Source: Agrococcus sp. Marseille-Q4369
Lineage (GTDB): Bacteria; Actinomycetota; Actinomycetes; Actinomycetales; Microbacteriaceae
Direction of reading: 5' to 3'
NCBI RefSeq assembly: GCF_018308945.1
Contig: NZ_CP070501.1
Location: 1,178,001-1,242,000, forward strand
Length of the DNA: 64,000 nt
Shown: piece by piece, positions 53,438-63,629 of the stretch
Numbering within the stretch: position 1 is the stretch's first letter
How the letters are laid out: the number at the start of each line of letters is the position of its first letter
Notes under the pieces: model-generated
Told to the model about the DNA's origin: nothing
Database searches by the model: none
What the model saw: only the letters and a program-made list of their open reading frames with translations
Position numbers and translations under genes: made by a program

Positions 53438-54133
53438 ATGACCGAGCCGAACGCCAAAGTCCTCGTCGTCGACGACGAGCCGCACATCCGTGACCTGCTG
53501 ACGACGAGCCTGCGCTTCGCGGGCTTCGACGTGCGCGCCGTCGGCGCGGGAGCCGCCGCGATCTCCGCCGTCCTCGAGGACGAGCCCGACCTCATCCTGC
53601 TCGACGTCATGCTCCCCGACATCAACGGATTCGGCGTCACCAAGCGGCTGCGCGCATCCGGCTTCACCTCGCCCATCCTCTTTCTCACCGCGAAGGACGA
53701 CACCGAGGACAAGATCAACGGCCTCACCGTCGGCGGCGACGACTACGTCACGAAGCCGTTCTCGCTCGACGAGATCATCGCGCGCATCAAGGCGATCCTG
53801 CGCCGCACGATGGCCGAGACCGACGACGCGACGATCCACGTCGGCGACCTCGCGATGAACCAGGACACGCACGAGGTGACGGTGCGCGGCGAGGAGATCG
53901 AGCTCTCCCCCACCGAGTTCAAGCTGCTGCGCTACCTCATGCTGAACGCCAACCGCGTGCTGTCGAAGGCGCAGATCCTCGACCACGTCTGGGAGTACGA
54001 CTTCAACGGCGACGTCGGCATCGTCGAGTCCTACATCTCCTACCTGCGGCGCAAGATCGACGACGGCGCGAGCGAGCCGATGATCGTCACCAAGCGCGGC
54101 TTCGGCTACATGCTGAAGTCCCCGAAGGCGTAG
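53438..54133 (+). CDS. OmpR/PhoP-type response regulator
   Basis: 231 aa. Receiver domain: VVDDEPHIRDLL, phospho-Asp in LILLDVMLPD (about 57), LTAKDD, YVTKPF; then winged helix with LSPTEFKLLRYLMLNANRVL and GDVGIVESYISYLRRKIDDG, RGFGYML. Closest by eye to mycobacterial PhoP/TrcR, not MtrA. Its kinase follows with no gap. Confidence 0.94.
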   Translation: MTEPNAKVLVVDDEPHIRDLLTTSLRFAGFDVRAVGAGAAAISAVLEDEPDLILLDVMLPDINGFGVTKRLRASGFTSPILFLTAKDDTEDKINGLTVGGDDYVTKPFSLDEIIARIKAILRRTMAETDDATIHVGDLAMNQDTHEVTVRGEEIELSPTEFKLLRYLMLNANRVLSKAQILDHVWEYDFNGDVGIVESYISYLRRKIDDGASEPMIVTKRGFGYMLKSPKA

Positions 54134-55747
54134 GTGCGACGGGCGCTGACCCGCCTGCTCGGCCGCACGTCGCTGGCCGGGCGGATCAGTGCACTCATCG
54201 TCGTGGTGATGACCTTCGGGCTCGTGCTCGCGGGCATCGGCACGCTCAGCATCATCCGCGACGCGCAGGTCGCCGACATCGACGTCGAGATCGAGGAGGC
54301 GCTGCTCGCGTTCACGAGCGAGCCGGTCACGCGCCGCGACTCGCCGGAGCAGTGCGACCTCGCGCAGCGGATGCCGAACACCTACTACCTGGGCGTCGCC
54401 GAGCCCGACGGCGTCATCGTCTGCGACAACAAGCTGCCCGACCCCGAGAACCCCGACCTGTCGGGGCTCTCGCTCGCGACGCTCGTCGAGCAGCCGAAGG
54501 CGTTCACGATCCCCTCGATCGACGGGCAGTCGACGTGGCGCACGCTCGTCGCGCCCACGACGGTCGAGGGCACCGGCGAGCTGCTCATCTCGGTCGTCGC
54601 GGTCAACACCGACCAGCTCGAGGCGACGACCGGCACCTTCATGCTCGTGTTCGCCGGCTTCTCGGTGCTCGCGGTCGTGCTCGGGGCCGCCCTCACGCGC
54701 ATCCTCGCCGTCTCGACGCTCCGCGGCCTGCGGCGCACGGCGAAGCAGGCCGAGCGCTTCGCCGACGGCGACTACGAGACCCGCCTGTCGACCGAGCACC
54801 CGCGCACCGAGGTCGGCTCGCTGCAGCGCTCGCTCAACGGCATGCTCGATCGCATCGAGGCCGCGATCGAGCAGCGCGACGAGTCGGTGAAGCAGATGCG
54901 GCAGTTCGTCGGCGACGCGAGCCACGAGCTGCGCACGCCGCTCGTGTCGGTGCGCGGCTACGCCGAGCTCTACCGGATGGGCGCGATCTCGCGGCCCGAG
55001 GACGTCGCGAGCGCGATGGAGCGCATCGAGGGCGAGGCCAAGCGCATGGCGCGGCTCGTCGAGGACCTGCTGCAGCTCGCGCGGCTCGACGAGCGCCGCC
55101 CGATGGACCTGCAGCCGCTCGACCTCGTGCCGCTCGTCAACGACGCCGCCTCCGACACCCGCGCGGGCTCTCCCGATCGGCAGGTGCACGTGCTCCCGAT
55201 CGACGCGGATGCGATGGGTCCCGTCGAGGACGACGTCGACGACGCGCTCCCCGACGCGATCTTCACGCCGCCGCCGCTCACGCCGCCCGCGATCGTGCTC
55301 GGCGACGAGCACGCGCTGCGCCAGGTGATCTCGAACCTCATCGGCAACGCGCTGCGCTACACGCCGGAGGGCTCGCCGATCGAGCTCGCGGTCGGGGTCA
55401 CCGCGCGCCGTCGCCGCGCGGTCGTGATGGTCGTCGACCACGGGCCGGGTGTGCCGGCCGATCAGCGCGGCAAGGTCTTCGAGCGCTTCTTCCGCACCGA
55501 CGAGTCGCGCGCTCGCGAGACGGGCGGCTCGGGCCTCGGCCTCGCGATCGTGCGCGGCATCGTGCGCGCCCACGGCGGCCGCATCGACGTGGTCGAGACG
55601 CCGGGCGGCGGCGCGACGTTCCGCTTCGCGATCCCGCTCGCCTCCGACGAGGCGGTCATGGCGCTCAGCCACAAGCTCCGCCCGGCGGACTCCCCCAACA
55701 CGATCACGGGCGACCATCCACAGGCGCGCGCCGCCGCGCGACGCTGA
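54134..55747 (+). CDS. Sensor histidine kinase
   Basis: 537 aa, GTG directly after the regulator's stop. Helix about 18-40, extracytoplasmic domain with one Cys pair (QCDLAQRMPN, VIVCDNK), second helix about 175-195, HAMP-like segment, phospho-His in DASHELRTPLVSVRGYAELY (about 260), and ATPase N, G1 (VVDHGPGVPADQRGKVFERF) and G2 (GGSGLGLAIVRGIV) boxes. An unusual insert with an acidic run (PVEDDVDDALPD, about 365) splits the ATPase domain. Signal unknown. Confidence 0.93.
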   Translation: MRRALTRLLGRTSLAGRISALIVVVMTFGLVLAGIGTLSIIRDAQVADIDVEIEEALLAFTSEPVTRRDSPEQCDLAQRMPNTYYLGVAEPDGVIVCDNKLPDPENPDLSGLSLATLVEQPKAFTIPSIDGQSTWRTLVAPTTVEGTGELLISVVAVNTDQLEATTGTFMLVFAGFSVLAVVLGAALTRILAVSTLRGLRRTAKQAERFADGDYETRLSTEHPRTEVGSLQRSLNGMLDRIEAAIEQRDESVKQMRQFVGDASHELRTPLVSVRGYAELYRMGAISRPEDVASAMERIEGEAKRMARLVEDLLQLARLDERRPMDLQPLDLVPLVNDAASDTRAGSPDRQVHVLPIDADAMGPVEDDVDDALPDAIFTPPPLTPPAIVLGDEHALRQVISNLIGNALRYTPEGSPIELAVGVTARRRRAVVMVVDHGPGVPADQRGKVFERFFRTDESRARETGGSGLGLAIVRGIVRAHGGRIDVVETPGGGATFRFAIPLASDEAVMALSHKLRPADSPNTITGDHPQARAAARR

Positions 55748-55809
55748 CCCGACGCATCCCCCTACCGTCTGCCTCGAGCGCGGATGCTCCGCGCGGGATC
55801 GAGGGGATC

Positions 55810-56100
55810 ATGAGCAGGTACGTCGTCGACGGCGACGCCATCCACGGCGCGCACCTCGCGGTGCGGTCGACCGCATCGCGGCTGCAGTCGGAGTCCGCGG
55901 CGATGCTCGCGCAGCTCCAGGCGCTGCAGGACTCGTGGACGGGCCAGGCGTCGATCGCCTTCCAGGGCGTCGTGCAGGACTGGCGAGCGACGCAGCTGCG
56001 CGTCGAGGAGTCGCTCGCGAGCATCAACGAGGCGCTCGCGATGGCAGGCCGCCAGTACGACGAGGTGGAGCAGGGCAACACGCGGCTCTTCGCGGGCTGA
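55810..56100 (+). CDS. WXG100 (ESAT-6-like) protein
   Basis: 96 aa, two helices around the turn DSWTGQAS (W-x-G, about 40-47). WXG100 proteins are exported by ESX/type VII systems as dimers. No EccC or membrane component lies nearby, so it is an orphan, or the machinery is elsewhere. ATG 55810 follows GAGGGGATC. Confidence 0.88.
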   Translation: MSRYVVDGDAIHGAHLAVRSTASRLQSESAAMLAQLQALQDSWTGQASIAFQGVVQDWRATQLRVEESLASINEALAMAGRQYDEVEQGNTRLFAG

Positions 56101-56108
56101 GACGACGA

Positions 56109-56133
56109 AGGGCCCCAGCAGCGCTGGGGCCCT
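56109..56133. terminator. Bidirectional terminator between WXG100 and groEL
   Basis: AGGGCCCCAGC-AGC-GCTGGGGCCCT, 11-bp perfect stem between the two converging genes. Confidence 0.85.
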
Positions 56134-56149
56134 CCGATCGGTGGATCTC

Positions 56150-57868
<1,719 letters not shown>

Positions 57869-57885
57869 CCGCGCGGGGGTCGGCG

Positions 57886-58446
57886 TCAGGGCGCGCTGGG
57901 CGTGGGCGAGTGCGTGACCGCACCGCCCTCCTGCGGCTCGGCGCTCGGGGCCGTGCCCACCGCATCCGCACCGAGCACGATCGTGATCGGCGTGCCGGTG
58001 ATGCGGCCGTCCGAGAGCCGCGCCTCGCCGACGCCGAGGCCCTGCGCGAGCCCGCGCGCGACGGGCGCGAGCGACTCGTCGTCGTACCAGACGACCGTGC
58101 GCTCGACGTCGCCGCCCTCCGAGCCGCCGGTCGCGAGCACGCTCCAGCCCGCGTCCGAGAGCGCTTGACCGACGCCCGCGGCGAAGTCGTGCTCGCCCGA
58201 CTGGTCGAGGACGGTGATGGATGCGTCGACGCCGGGATCGATCAGCCCCGGGTCGGAGACGACCTCGGCGGCCTCGCTCGCGACCGGCGCGGACGGCGCC
58301 GACTGCGGCCGCAGCCGATCGAGCAGGAAGAGGCCGATCGCGATGAGCACGATCGTCGCGGCGAGCGCGCACAGCAGGATCACCCAGCGCGGCGTGCGCC
58401 GCGACGCGCTCGAGCGGTGGGCGCCGACGCGCTGCGTGCGGCTCAT
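57886..58446 (-). CDS. LytR_C domain membrane protein
   Basis: 186 aa. One helix (about 21-42) then a linker and a LytR_C domain (ITVLDQSGEHDFAAGVGQAL, WYDDESLAPVARGLAQGLG, ITIVLGADA). Such domains sit outside the membrane and are linked to wall-polymer ligases. Overlaps the DUF3263 gene by 4 bases (ATGA), an arrangement usual in actinobacteria. Confidence 0.9.
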   Translation of the reverse strand: MSRTQRVGAHRSSASRRTPRWVILLCALAATIVLIAIGLFLLDRLRPQSAPSAPVASEAAEVVSDPGLIDPGVDASITVLDQSGEHDFAAGVGQALSDAGWSVLATGGSEGGDVERTVVWYDDESLAPVARGLAQGLGVGEARLSDGRITGTPITIVLGADAVGTAPSAEPQEGGAVTHSPTPSAP

Positions 58447-58820
58447 CGGCCCTCGCGCACGCGCAGCAGTCGCCGCACGAGCATCGGATCGTGGCGGAGC
58501 GCCTCGGGCGTCTCGAGCAGCCCATCGAGCACCTGGTAGTAGCGGGTCGTGGTCCAGCCGAACTCGGCCCGGATCGCGCGGGCCTTCGCGCCGCCGTGGC
58601 TCGTCCAGCCGCCCTCGAAGTCGAGTACGCGGCGGATGCGCTGCTCGCGCGCCGATTGCAGGTCGTGGGCCGACGTATCCGCCGTCGTCGAGTGCCCCTC
58701 GGGCTCGACGACCGAATCGGCGGCCGCGAAGGCCAATGCGGCGGAGTCCGGCGCCGCGGAGTCCGGCGCCGCAACGTCGTCGGCAGCCGGCGCGCTGGCA
58801 GGTCGCGGCTCGGTCGGCAT
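58443..58820 (-). CDS. DUF3263 protein
   Basis: 125 aa. An Ala/Ser/Pro/Asp-rich N-terminus with a perfect 15-bp tandem (AAPDS twice) leads to the DUF3263 core [52 protein letters not shown]: a probable helix-turn-helix. ATG 58820 is 7 bases after TAGGAT, so leaderless. Confidence 0.92.
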   Translation of the reverse strand: MPTEPRPASAPAADDVAAPDSAAPDSAALAFAAADSVVEPEGHSTTADTSAHDLQSAREQRIRRVLDFEGGWTSHGGAKARAIRAEFGWTTTRYYQVLDGLLETPEALRHDPMLVRRLLRVREGR

Positions 58821-58902
58821 GGTGCCGATCCTACGGGCGCGGCGGCGTTCCGCCCGCCGCGAAACACAGTCGGCGCAATGGTGCCGCGCGTACGATTGCG
58901 GC

Positions 58903-59301
58903 ATGACCGATCCCATCGAACGCTCCGACTCCGAGTGGCGCGAGGCGCTCTCGCCCGACGCCTACCGCGTGCTGCGCGAGGCCGGCACGGAGCGCCCGTG
59001 GACGGGCGCGCTGCTCGACGAGTCGCGCCAGGGCGTCTACGCATGCGGCGCGTGCGGCAACGAGCTCTTCGACGACGAGACGAAGTTCGACTCCGGCTGC
59101 GGCTGGCCGAGCTTCTTCGACGCGCGCGAGGACGCCGTCGAGCTCGTCGAGGACCGCTCGCTCGGCATGGTGCGCACGGAGGTGCGCTGCGCGAAGTGCC
59201 ACAGCCACCTCGGTCACGTCTTCAAGGACGCGCCTCAGACGCCGACGGGCGACCGCTTCTGCATGAACTCCGTCGCGATGAGCTTCACGCCGGAGTCCTG
59301 A
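58903..59301 (+). CDS. msrB: Peptide-methionine (R)-S-oxide reductase
   Basis: 132 aa. Zinc CxxC pairs in [11 protein letters not shown] and [23 protein letters not shown]; catalytic Cys in [11 protein letters not shown]. Repairs methionine-R-sulfoxide. ATG 58903 is 6 bases after TACGAT (leaderless); diverges from DUF3263. Confidence 0.97.
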   Translation: MTDPIERSDSEWREALSPDAYRVLREAGTERPWTGALLDESRQGVYACGACGNELFDDETKFDSGCGWPSFFDAREDAVELVEDRSLGMVRTEVRCAKCHSHLGHVFKDAPQTPTGDRFCMNSVAMSFTPES

Positions 59302-59342
59302 GGCACCGCGTCGAGGCACCGCGTCGCCGCTAGCGTTGCGGC

Positions 59343-59990
59343 GTGATGACGCTCGACGAGATCTGGCCGCTGCTCGGCCTGCGGCTGACGACCCCGCGGC
59401 TCGAGCTGCGGCCGCTCACCGACGACGACATCCCGCACTACGTCGCCGCGGCCGCGGCGGGCATCCACGACCACGCGCCGCGCACTCCCTTCGGCCGGCC
59501 GTGGGACGAGTCGCCCGACCTGGCGGCGAGCTCGGCGCGCTGGATCTGGCAGGCGCGCGTGCGCGTCGAGCGCGACGACTGGATGGTCATGCTCGGGGTG
59601 TGGGCCGAGGGCGCGCTCATCGGCGCGCAGGACGTCGTCGCGCGCCGCTTCCACGCCGAGCGCACGATCGAGACGGGCTCGTGGCTGCGTCGCGACGCGC
59701 AGGGCCGCGGCTTCGGCACGGAGATGCGGCTCGCCGCGCTGCTGTGGGCGTTCGACTCGCTCGGCGCCGAGGTCGCCGAGACCACCACGTACGACTGGAA
59801 CGCCGCGTCGCTCGGCGTGAGCCGCGCGCTCGGCTACCAGCCGAACGGCGAGAGCCGCCACTCTCCGCGCGAGGGCGTCGTCGAGCGCGAGCTCGACCTG
59901 CGACTGCGGGCGGATGCGCTGCGGCGCCCGACGTGGACGCTCGGCATCGAGGGCGGCGAGGCCGCGGCCCGCTTCCTCGGCGTGCGCTGA
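59343..59990 (+). CDS. GNAT acetyltransferase (RimJ/RimL-like)
   Basis: 215 aa. LRLTTPRLELRPLTDDDIPH start, GSWLRRDAQGRGFGTEMRLA acetyl-CoA loop (about 115-133), and NAASLGVSRALGYQPNGESR. Substrate unknown. GTG 59343 is 6 bases after TAGCGT (leaderless); ATG 59346 is one codon on. Confidence 0.9.
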   Translation: MMTLDEIWPLLGLRLTTPRLELRPLTDDDIPHYVAAAAAGIHDHAPRTPFGRPWDESPDLAASSARWIWQARVRVERDDWMVMLGVWAEGALIGAQDVVARRFHAERTIETGSWLRRDAQGRGFGTEMRLAALLWAFDSLGAEVAETTTYDWNAASLGVSRALGYQPNGESRHSPREGVVERELDLRLRADALRRPTWTLGIEGGEAAARFLGVR

Positions 59991-60008
59991 GCGCGGTCCG
60001 CGTCCGGC

Positions 60009-60941
60009 TCAGGCCGGTCGCGGCGCACGGACGGGCCGGCGCAGCGACGACACCGCGACCGCGGCGATCGTGAGGCCCGCGCCGAGGAGCGACCACGCCG
60101 TCACGGGGTGGCCGGCCGGGAACAGCCAGTCGAGCAGCAGCGACGCGACGACCTGACCGCAGATGACGCCGAGGCCCATCGTGAGCACGCCGAGGTGGTG
60201 CACCGCGACCGACATGAGCGCGATGAAGACGATGCCGAGGATGCCGCCCGCGTAGAGCCACGGCTCGGCGGGCAGCGGGCGCGCGGTGACGCCCGCGAGC
60301 GACTGGACGCCGACGAACGCCGCGAGCGCGACGGTGCCGACGAGGAAGTTCGAGACGGTCTGCGCGATCGCCGAGCGCGAGTGCCGCTGCACGAGGCCGC
60401 CGAACGCCTGCTGGAACGACTGCAGGAGGCCCGCGATGAAGGGCAGCACGACGAGCCACGCGCCCTGCAGCTCCCCCGCGCCGACGAGCGCGATGCCGAC
60501 GGCGACGAGCGCGAGCAGCGCCCCGATGACGCGCGGCGCGGTGATCGGCTTCCGCGCGAGCCCTCCGAAGCCTGCCCGGTCGACGGCGAGCGCGCTCGTC
60601 GTCTGCCCCGCGACGACGCCGACGGTGTAGAGCGCGACGCCGGTCGAGCCGACGACGACGCCTTGCGTCGCGACGAGGAACGCGCCGAGCAGCCCCGTCG
60701 TCGCGTACCACCACGGCATCGAGCCGTCGCGGATGACGCCGACGAGCCTGCGCACCCCGGCCCTCGCTCCGGGCGAGACGAGCAGCAGCACGGCGAGCAG
60801 CCCGAGCCCGACGCAGAACGAGATGAGGGCGGCGAGCATGCCGTGGTCGAGCCGCGCGCCGAGCTCGCCGTTGATGCGGCTCTGCACCGCGAGGCCAGCG
60901 CCGGCCGCGATCGACGCGAGCAGCCAGAGGAGGTGGATCAC
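60009..60941 (-). CDS. DMT-superfamily transporter, YdcZ/DUF606 type
   Basis: 310 aa, ten helices in two similar halves (IAAGAGLAVQSRINGELGAR opens the first; QSFQQAFGGLVQRHSRSAI and NFLVGTVALA open the second). DUF606 proteins have this doubled 'QaxiNg.lg' pattern. Substrate unknown. GTG 60941 overlaps the upstream TGA, so it is co-translated with the acetyltransferase. Confidence 0.9.
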   Translation of the reverse strand: MIHLLWLLASIAAGAGLAVQSRINGELGARLDHGMLAALISFCVGLGLLAVLLLVSPGARAGVRRLVGVIRDGSMPWWYATTGLLGAFLVATQGVVVGSTGVALYTVGVVAGQTTSALAVDRAGFGGLARKPITAPRVIGALLALVAVGIALVGAGELQGAWLVVLPFIAGLLQSFQQAFGGLVQRHSRSAIAQTVSNFLVGTVALAAFVGVQSLAGVTARPLPAEPWLYAGGILGIVFIALMSVAVHHLGVLTMGLGVICGQVVASLLLDWLFPAGHPVTAWSLLGAGLTIAAVAVSSLRRPVRAPRPA

Positions 60942-61462
60942 GCGACCGCCAACGGCTCGAGGTCGGGCGCGGGGTCGGTCGCGAGCCGGGCGAACCGCAC
61001 GACGTCGAAGCGCGTGGCCAGGCCGTGCTCGTCGACGTAGCGGAGCCGCTCCCGCTCGACGCCCTCGCGCACGTAGCCGGCGCGCTCGGCGACCGCGATC
61101 GAGGCCGGGTTGTTCGCGCGGGCGCCGAGCTCGAGCCGGTGCAGCCCGTGGGCGAACAAGCGGCGGGAGAGCGTGTCGAGCGCTCGGCTCGCGAGCCCCC
61201 GTCCACGCGCCGCGGGCGCGAGCCAGTACGACATCCAGGCGGTGCCGTGCACGGGTTCCCGCTCGGCGGCCATGACGCATCCGACCGCCTCGCCGCCCTG
61301 GTCGATCGCGAGCGCGTCGGCCGCGATCGCCGTGAGGTAGTCGCGCGCGTCGTCGAGCGTCTCGATCGGCGGCGCCTGCCGGTGCAGGTCGAGCGAGCCG
61401 AGGAAGGCGGCCAGCACTGCGGCGGCGTCGCGCTCGGAATCCCAGGGGCGCAAGCGGCTCAC
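60938..61462 (-). CDS. GNAT acetyltransferase
   Basis: 174 aa. WLAPAARGRGLASRALDTLS (acetyl-CoA loop, about 82-101) and NPASIAVAERAGYVREGV are clear. GTG 61462 lies 6 bases after TAGGCT (leaderless). Pairs with the DMT transporter; an export-plus-detoxification module is conceivable. Confidence 0.9.
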   Translation of the reverse strand: MSRLRPWDSERDAAAVLAAFLGSLDLHRQAPPIETLDDARDYLTAIAADALAIDQGGEAVGCVMAAEREPVHGTAWMSYWLAPAARGRGLASRALDTLSRRLFAHGLHRLELGARANNPASIAVAERAGYVREGVERERLRYVDEHGLATRFDVVRFARLATDPAPDLEPLAVA

Positions 61463-61508
61463 CGGGAAAGCCTAGAATGGCTGGGCGCCGCGGGCGAACC
61501 CGCGCCGC

Positions 61509-61580
61509 GCCTCCTTAGCTCAGTGGTAGAGCAACGCTCTTGTAAAGCGTAGGTCGTCAGTTCGATCCTGACAGGGGGCT
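61509..61580 (+). tRNA. tRNA-Thr, anticodon TGT
   Basis: 72 bases: acceptor GCCTCCT/AGGGGGC, D-stem GCTC/GAGC, anticodon stem ACGCT/AGCGT with loop CTTGTAA (TGT), T-arm GTCAG-TTCGATC-CTGAC, discriminator T. CCA not encoded. It abuts the stop codon of the convergent lipoprotein gene with no gap. Confidence 0.96.
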
Positions 61581-62558
61581 CTACCGGCCCTCCGCGATGA
61601 ACGTCGCCAGCGCATCCGCATCGTCCACGTCGCCGTCGAACGTGACGCCGTCGACGACCACCGTCGGCACGCCGCGCAGCGGCTCGACGTCCTGCAGCGG
61701 CTCCTCGATCGCGCGCACGGTCGCCTGCCGCACCCACCACGCGAAGCGGCCCTCGGCGATGCAGTCGCCCGCCTCAGCGCCGTGCTCGGCGGCGAGCGCG
61801 GTCACCGAGGCCGCATCGAAGGGCTGTCGCTGCAGCATCGCCAGCAGGGCGGTCTGGAACGGGCGGTACGCCTCGGGCTCCGCATCAGCGACGCACGCGA
61901 GCGCGTTCGCGCCGAGCGTCGACGCGTAGCCGTTGCCGATCGAGTCGCCGAGCGAGACGGGCAGGTAGGCCACGCGCGCGCGCCCCGCGTCGGCGAGCTC
62001 GGCGAGCCGCTCGCCGCTCGCCTCGAGCAGCCGGTCGCAGTACTCGCACGCCGGGTCGACCACGACGAGCACATCGGGCACGTCGGCTGCGTCGGGCAGC
62101 GGCTCGGGCGCGCCCTCGGCGGGCACGGGGTCGCGCTCGATCGCGCCGTCGGCGTCGAAGGCGATCGCGTCGGCCATGTTCGCGGGACCGTCGGCGGGCG
62201 CGAGGGTGACGATCTGGCCGCCGAGCTCCTGCTGGATCGTCTCGAGCTCGGGGTCGCGGATCACCCAGCGGTCGAAGACGAGCACGGTCTGCTCCTGCAG
62301 CTGCCGCTCGGTCGCGACCGCGAGCGCCGCATCGGCGCTGGCGGCGAGGATGAGCTCGGTGTCGGCGCCGCACGTCGCGACGACCGGGTCGTCGTCGCTC
62401 TCGCGGTACTGCTCGACGAGGTCGTCGCACTGCCCGCCCGCGTCGAGGTAGGCGGCGCCGAGCTCGCCGATCGTGGTGATGGGCGGGGGCGGCGACGCCG
62501 CGCACCCTGCCAGCACGGCGAGCGCGACGAGCGCGCCACCTGCCGACAGGGTGCGCAT
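61581..62558 (-). CDS. Extracytoplasmic DsbA-like thioredoxin-fold lipoprotein
   Basis: 325 aa. Lipobox VLAGC (Cys19). An N-terminal ~130-residue region of unknown type, then a DsbA-like domain with DPACEYCDRLL (C-E-Y-C, about 170-173), and cis-Pro loop VPTVVVDGVTF near the end. The other gene four bases upstream encodes a paralogous fold. Oxidative folding outside the cell is inferred. Confidence 0.85.
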   Translation of the reverse strand: MRTLSAGGALVALAVLAGCAASPPPPITTIGELGAAYLDAGGQCDDLVEQYRESDDDPVVATCGADTELILAASADAALAVATERQLQEQTVLVFDRWVIRDPELETIQQELGGQIVTLAPADGPANMADAIAFDADGAIERDPVPAEGAPEPLPDAADVPDVLVVVDPACEYCDRLLEASGERLAELADAGRARVAYLPVSLGDSIGNGYASTLGANALACVADAEPEAYRPFQTALLAMLQRQPFDAASVTALAAEHGAEAGDCIAEGRFAWWVRQATVRAIEEPLQDVEPLRGVPTVVVDGVTFDGDVDDADALATFIAEGR

Positions 62559-62562
62559 GCGC

Positions 62563-63453
62563 TCAGCCGTCGCTCGGGGCGGGCGACTCCGCGGGCTCGG
62601 GCGACTCGGTGAGCGAGCCGGCCGTCGCCGTGACGAACGCCTGGAACCCTGCCGCGTCGCCGGGGGCGCCGGCGTAGCGCTCGCCGTTCACGATGACCGT
62701 CGGCGTGCGGTCGGCGACCTCGCCGTCGGTGCCGGGCAGCGGCTCGGTGCCGGCGCGCACGGTGGCGTCCTCGACCCAGCTCATGAAGCGGCCCTCGGTG
62801 ATGCACTCGGCGAGCCCGCCCGACGTGTCGATGCCGGCCGACTCGGCGACGCCGACGATCTCGTCGTTCGTCAGGCCCGGCGTGCCCTCCTCGGGGCGGT
62901 TGTCGAACATCGCGGAGTTGAACGCCCAGAACTGGTCGGGCGCGTGCTCGGCGACGCACGCGGCGGCGGAGGCGGAGCGCGTCGAGTACTTCGTGCCGAG
63001 CGACGTGCGGTCGAGGATCGAGATCGGGTGCACCTCGACGGTCGCGGCGCCGGTCTCGAGCAGCTGCTCGAGCGTCGCGCGGTTGGCCTCGTCGAAGGCG
63101 CCGCACGCGGGGCACATGTAGTCCTGGTAGATCTGGATCTGGATCTGGTCGTCGCGCGGCTCGGTCGGCGTCGGCTCGCCCTCCGGCGGCGTCGCGGGCG
63201 TGCGCTCCGCCTCGAAGCCGGCGCCGATCACGATGCCGTTGCTCGCCATGTTCTCGGGGCCGGGGCCCGCGGGGCGGATGCTGTTGACGATCACGACCGC
63301 CACGATCGCGACGATCGCCACGGCAGCCACGATGATGCCGCCGATCGTCAGGCCCTTCTTGAGGCGCTCCTTCTTGCGGCGCTCCTCCTGCATCCGGCGG
63401 GCCTGCTCGCGGGCCTGCGCACGACGCTCGTTCTTCGTCAGCTTCTCGCTCAT
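62563..63453 (-). CDS. DsbA-family membrane-anchored oxidoreductase
   Basis: 296 aa. Basic N-terminus rich in Arg/Lys/Gln, one helix (about 35-57), then a DsbA-like domain: YQDYMCPACGAFDEANRATL (C-P-A-C, about 116-119) and TPTVIVNGERY (cis-Pro). Resembles the mycobacterial DsbA/BdbD form. ATG 63453 follows AAGGA. Operon with the lipoprotein downstream. Confidence 0.92.
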   Translation of the reverse strand: MSEKLTKNERRAQAREQARRMQEERRKKERLKKGLTIGGIIVAAVAIVAIVAVVIVNSIRPAGPGPENMASNGIVIGAGFEAERTPATPPEGEPTPTEPRDDQIQIQIYQDYMCPACGAFDEANRATLEQLLETGAATVEVHPISILDRTSLGTKYSTRSASAAACVAEHAPDQFWAFNSAMFDNRPEEGTPGLTNDEIVGVAESAGIDTSGGLAECITEGRFMSWVEDATVRAGTEPLPGTDGEVADRTPTVIVNGERYAGAPGDAAGFQAFVTATAGSLTESPEPAESPAPSDG

Positions 63454-63629
63454 GCGTCCTTGTCCTGGGTCGGCCGTGGTCACGGCGGTGGGCGCCGCTG
63501 GGGGAAGCGCGCCGTCCTCTAGGGTACCGGCAGGCCGACGTGCCAGGATGAGCACGCGGGCGACGGCGCCCGTCCTCACCACGACGGATCGTCCGGCACG
63601 TACCTGCCGGTGGAAAGGGAGTATCGACA

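Noticed and set aside
53438-54133. Response regulator as the MtrA acting on the GTTAC boxes
   Set aside because: Its receiver and linker resemble PhoP/TrcR rather than MtrA, and the lpqB-type neighbours of mtrAB are absent.
58738-58785. Tandem GCGGAGTCCGGCGCC repeat as regulatory site
   Set aside because: It lies inside the DUF3263 coding region and simply duplicates AAPDS.
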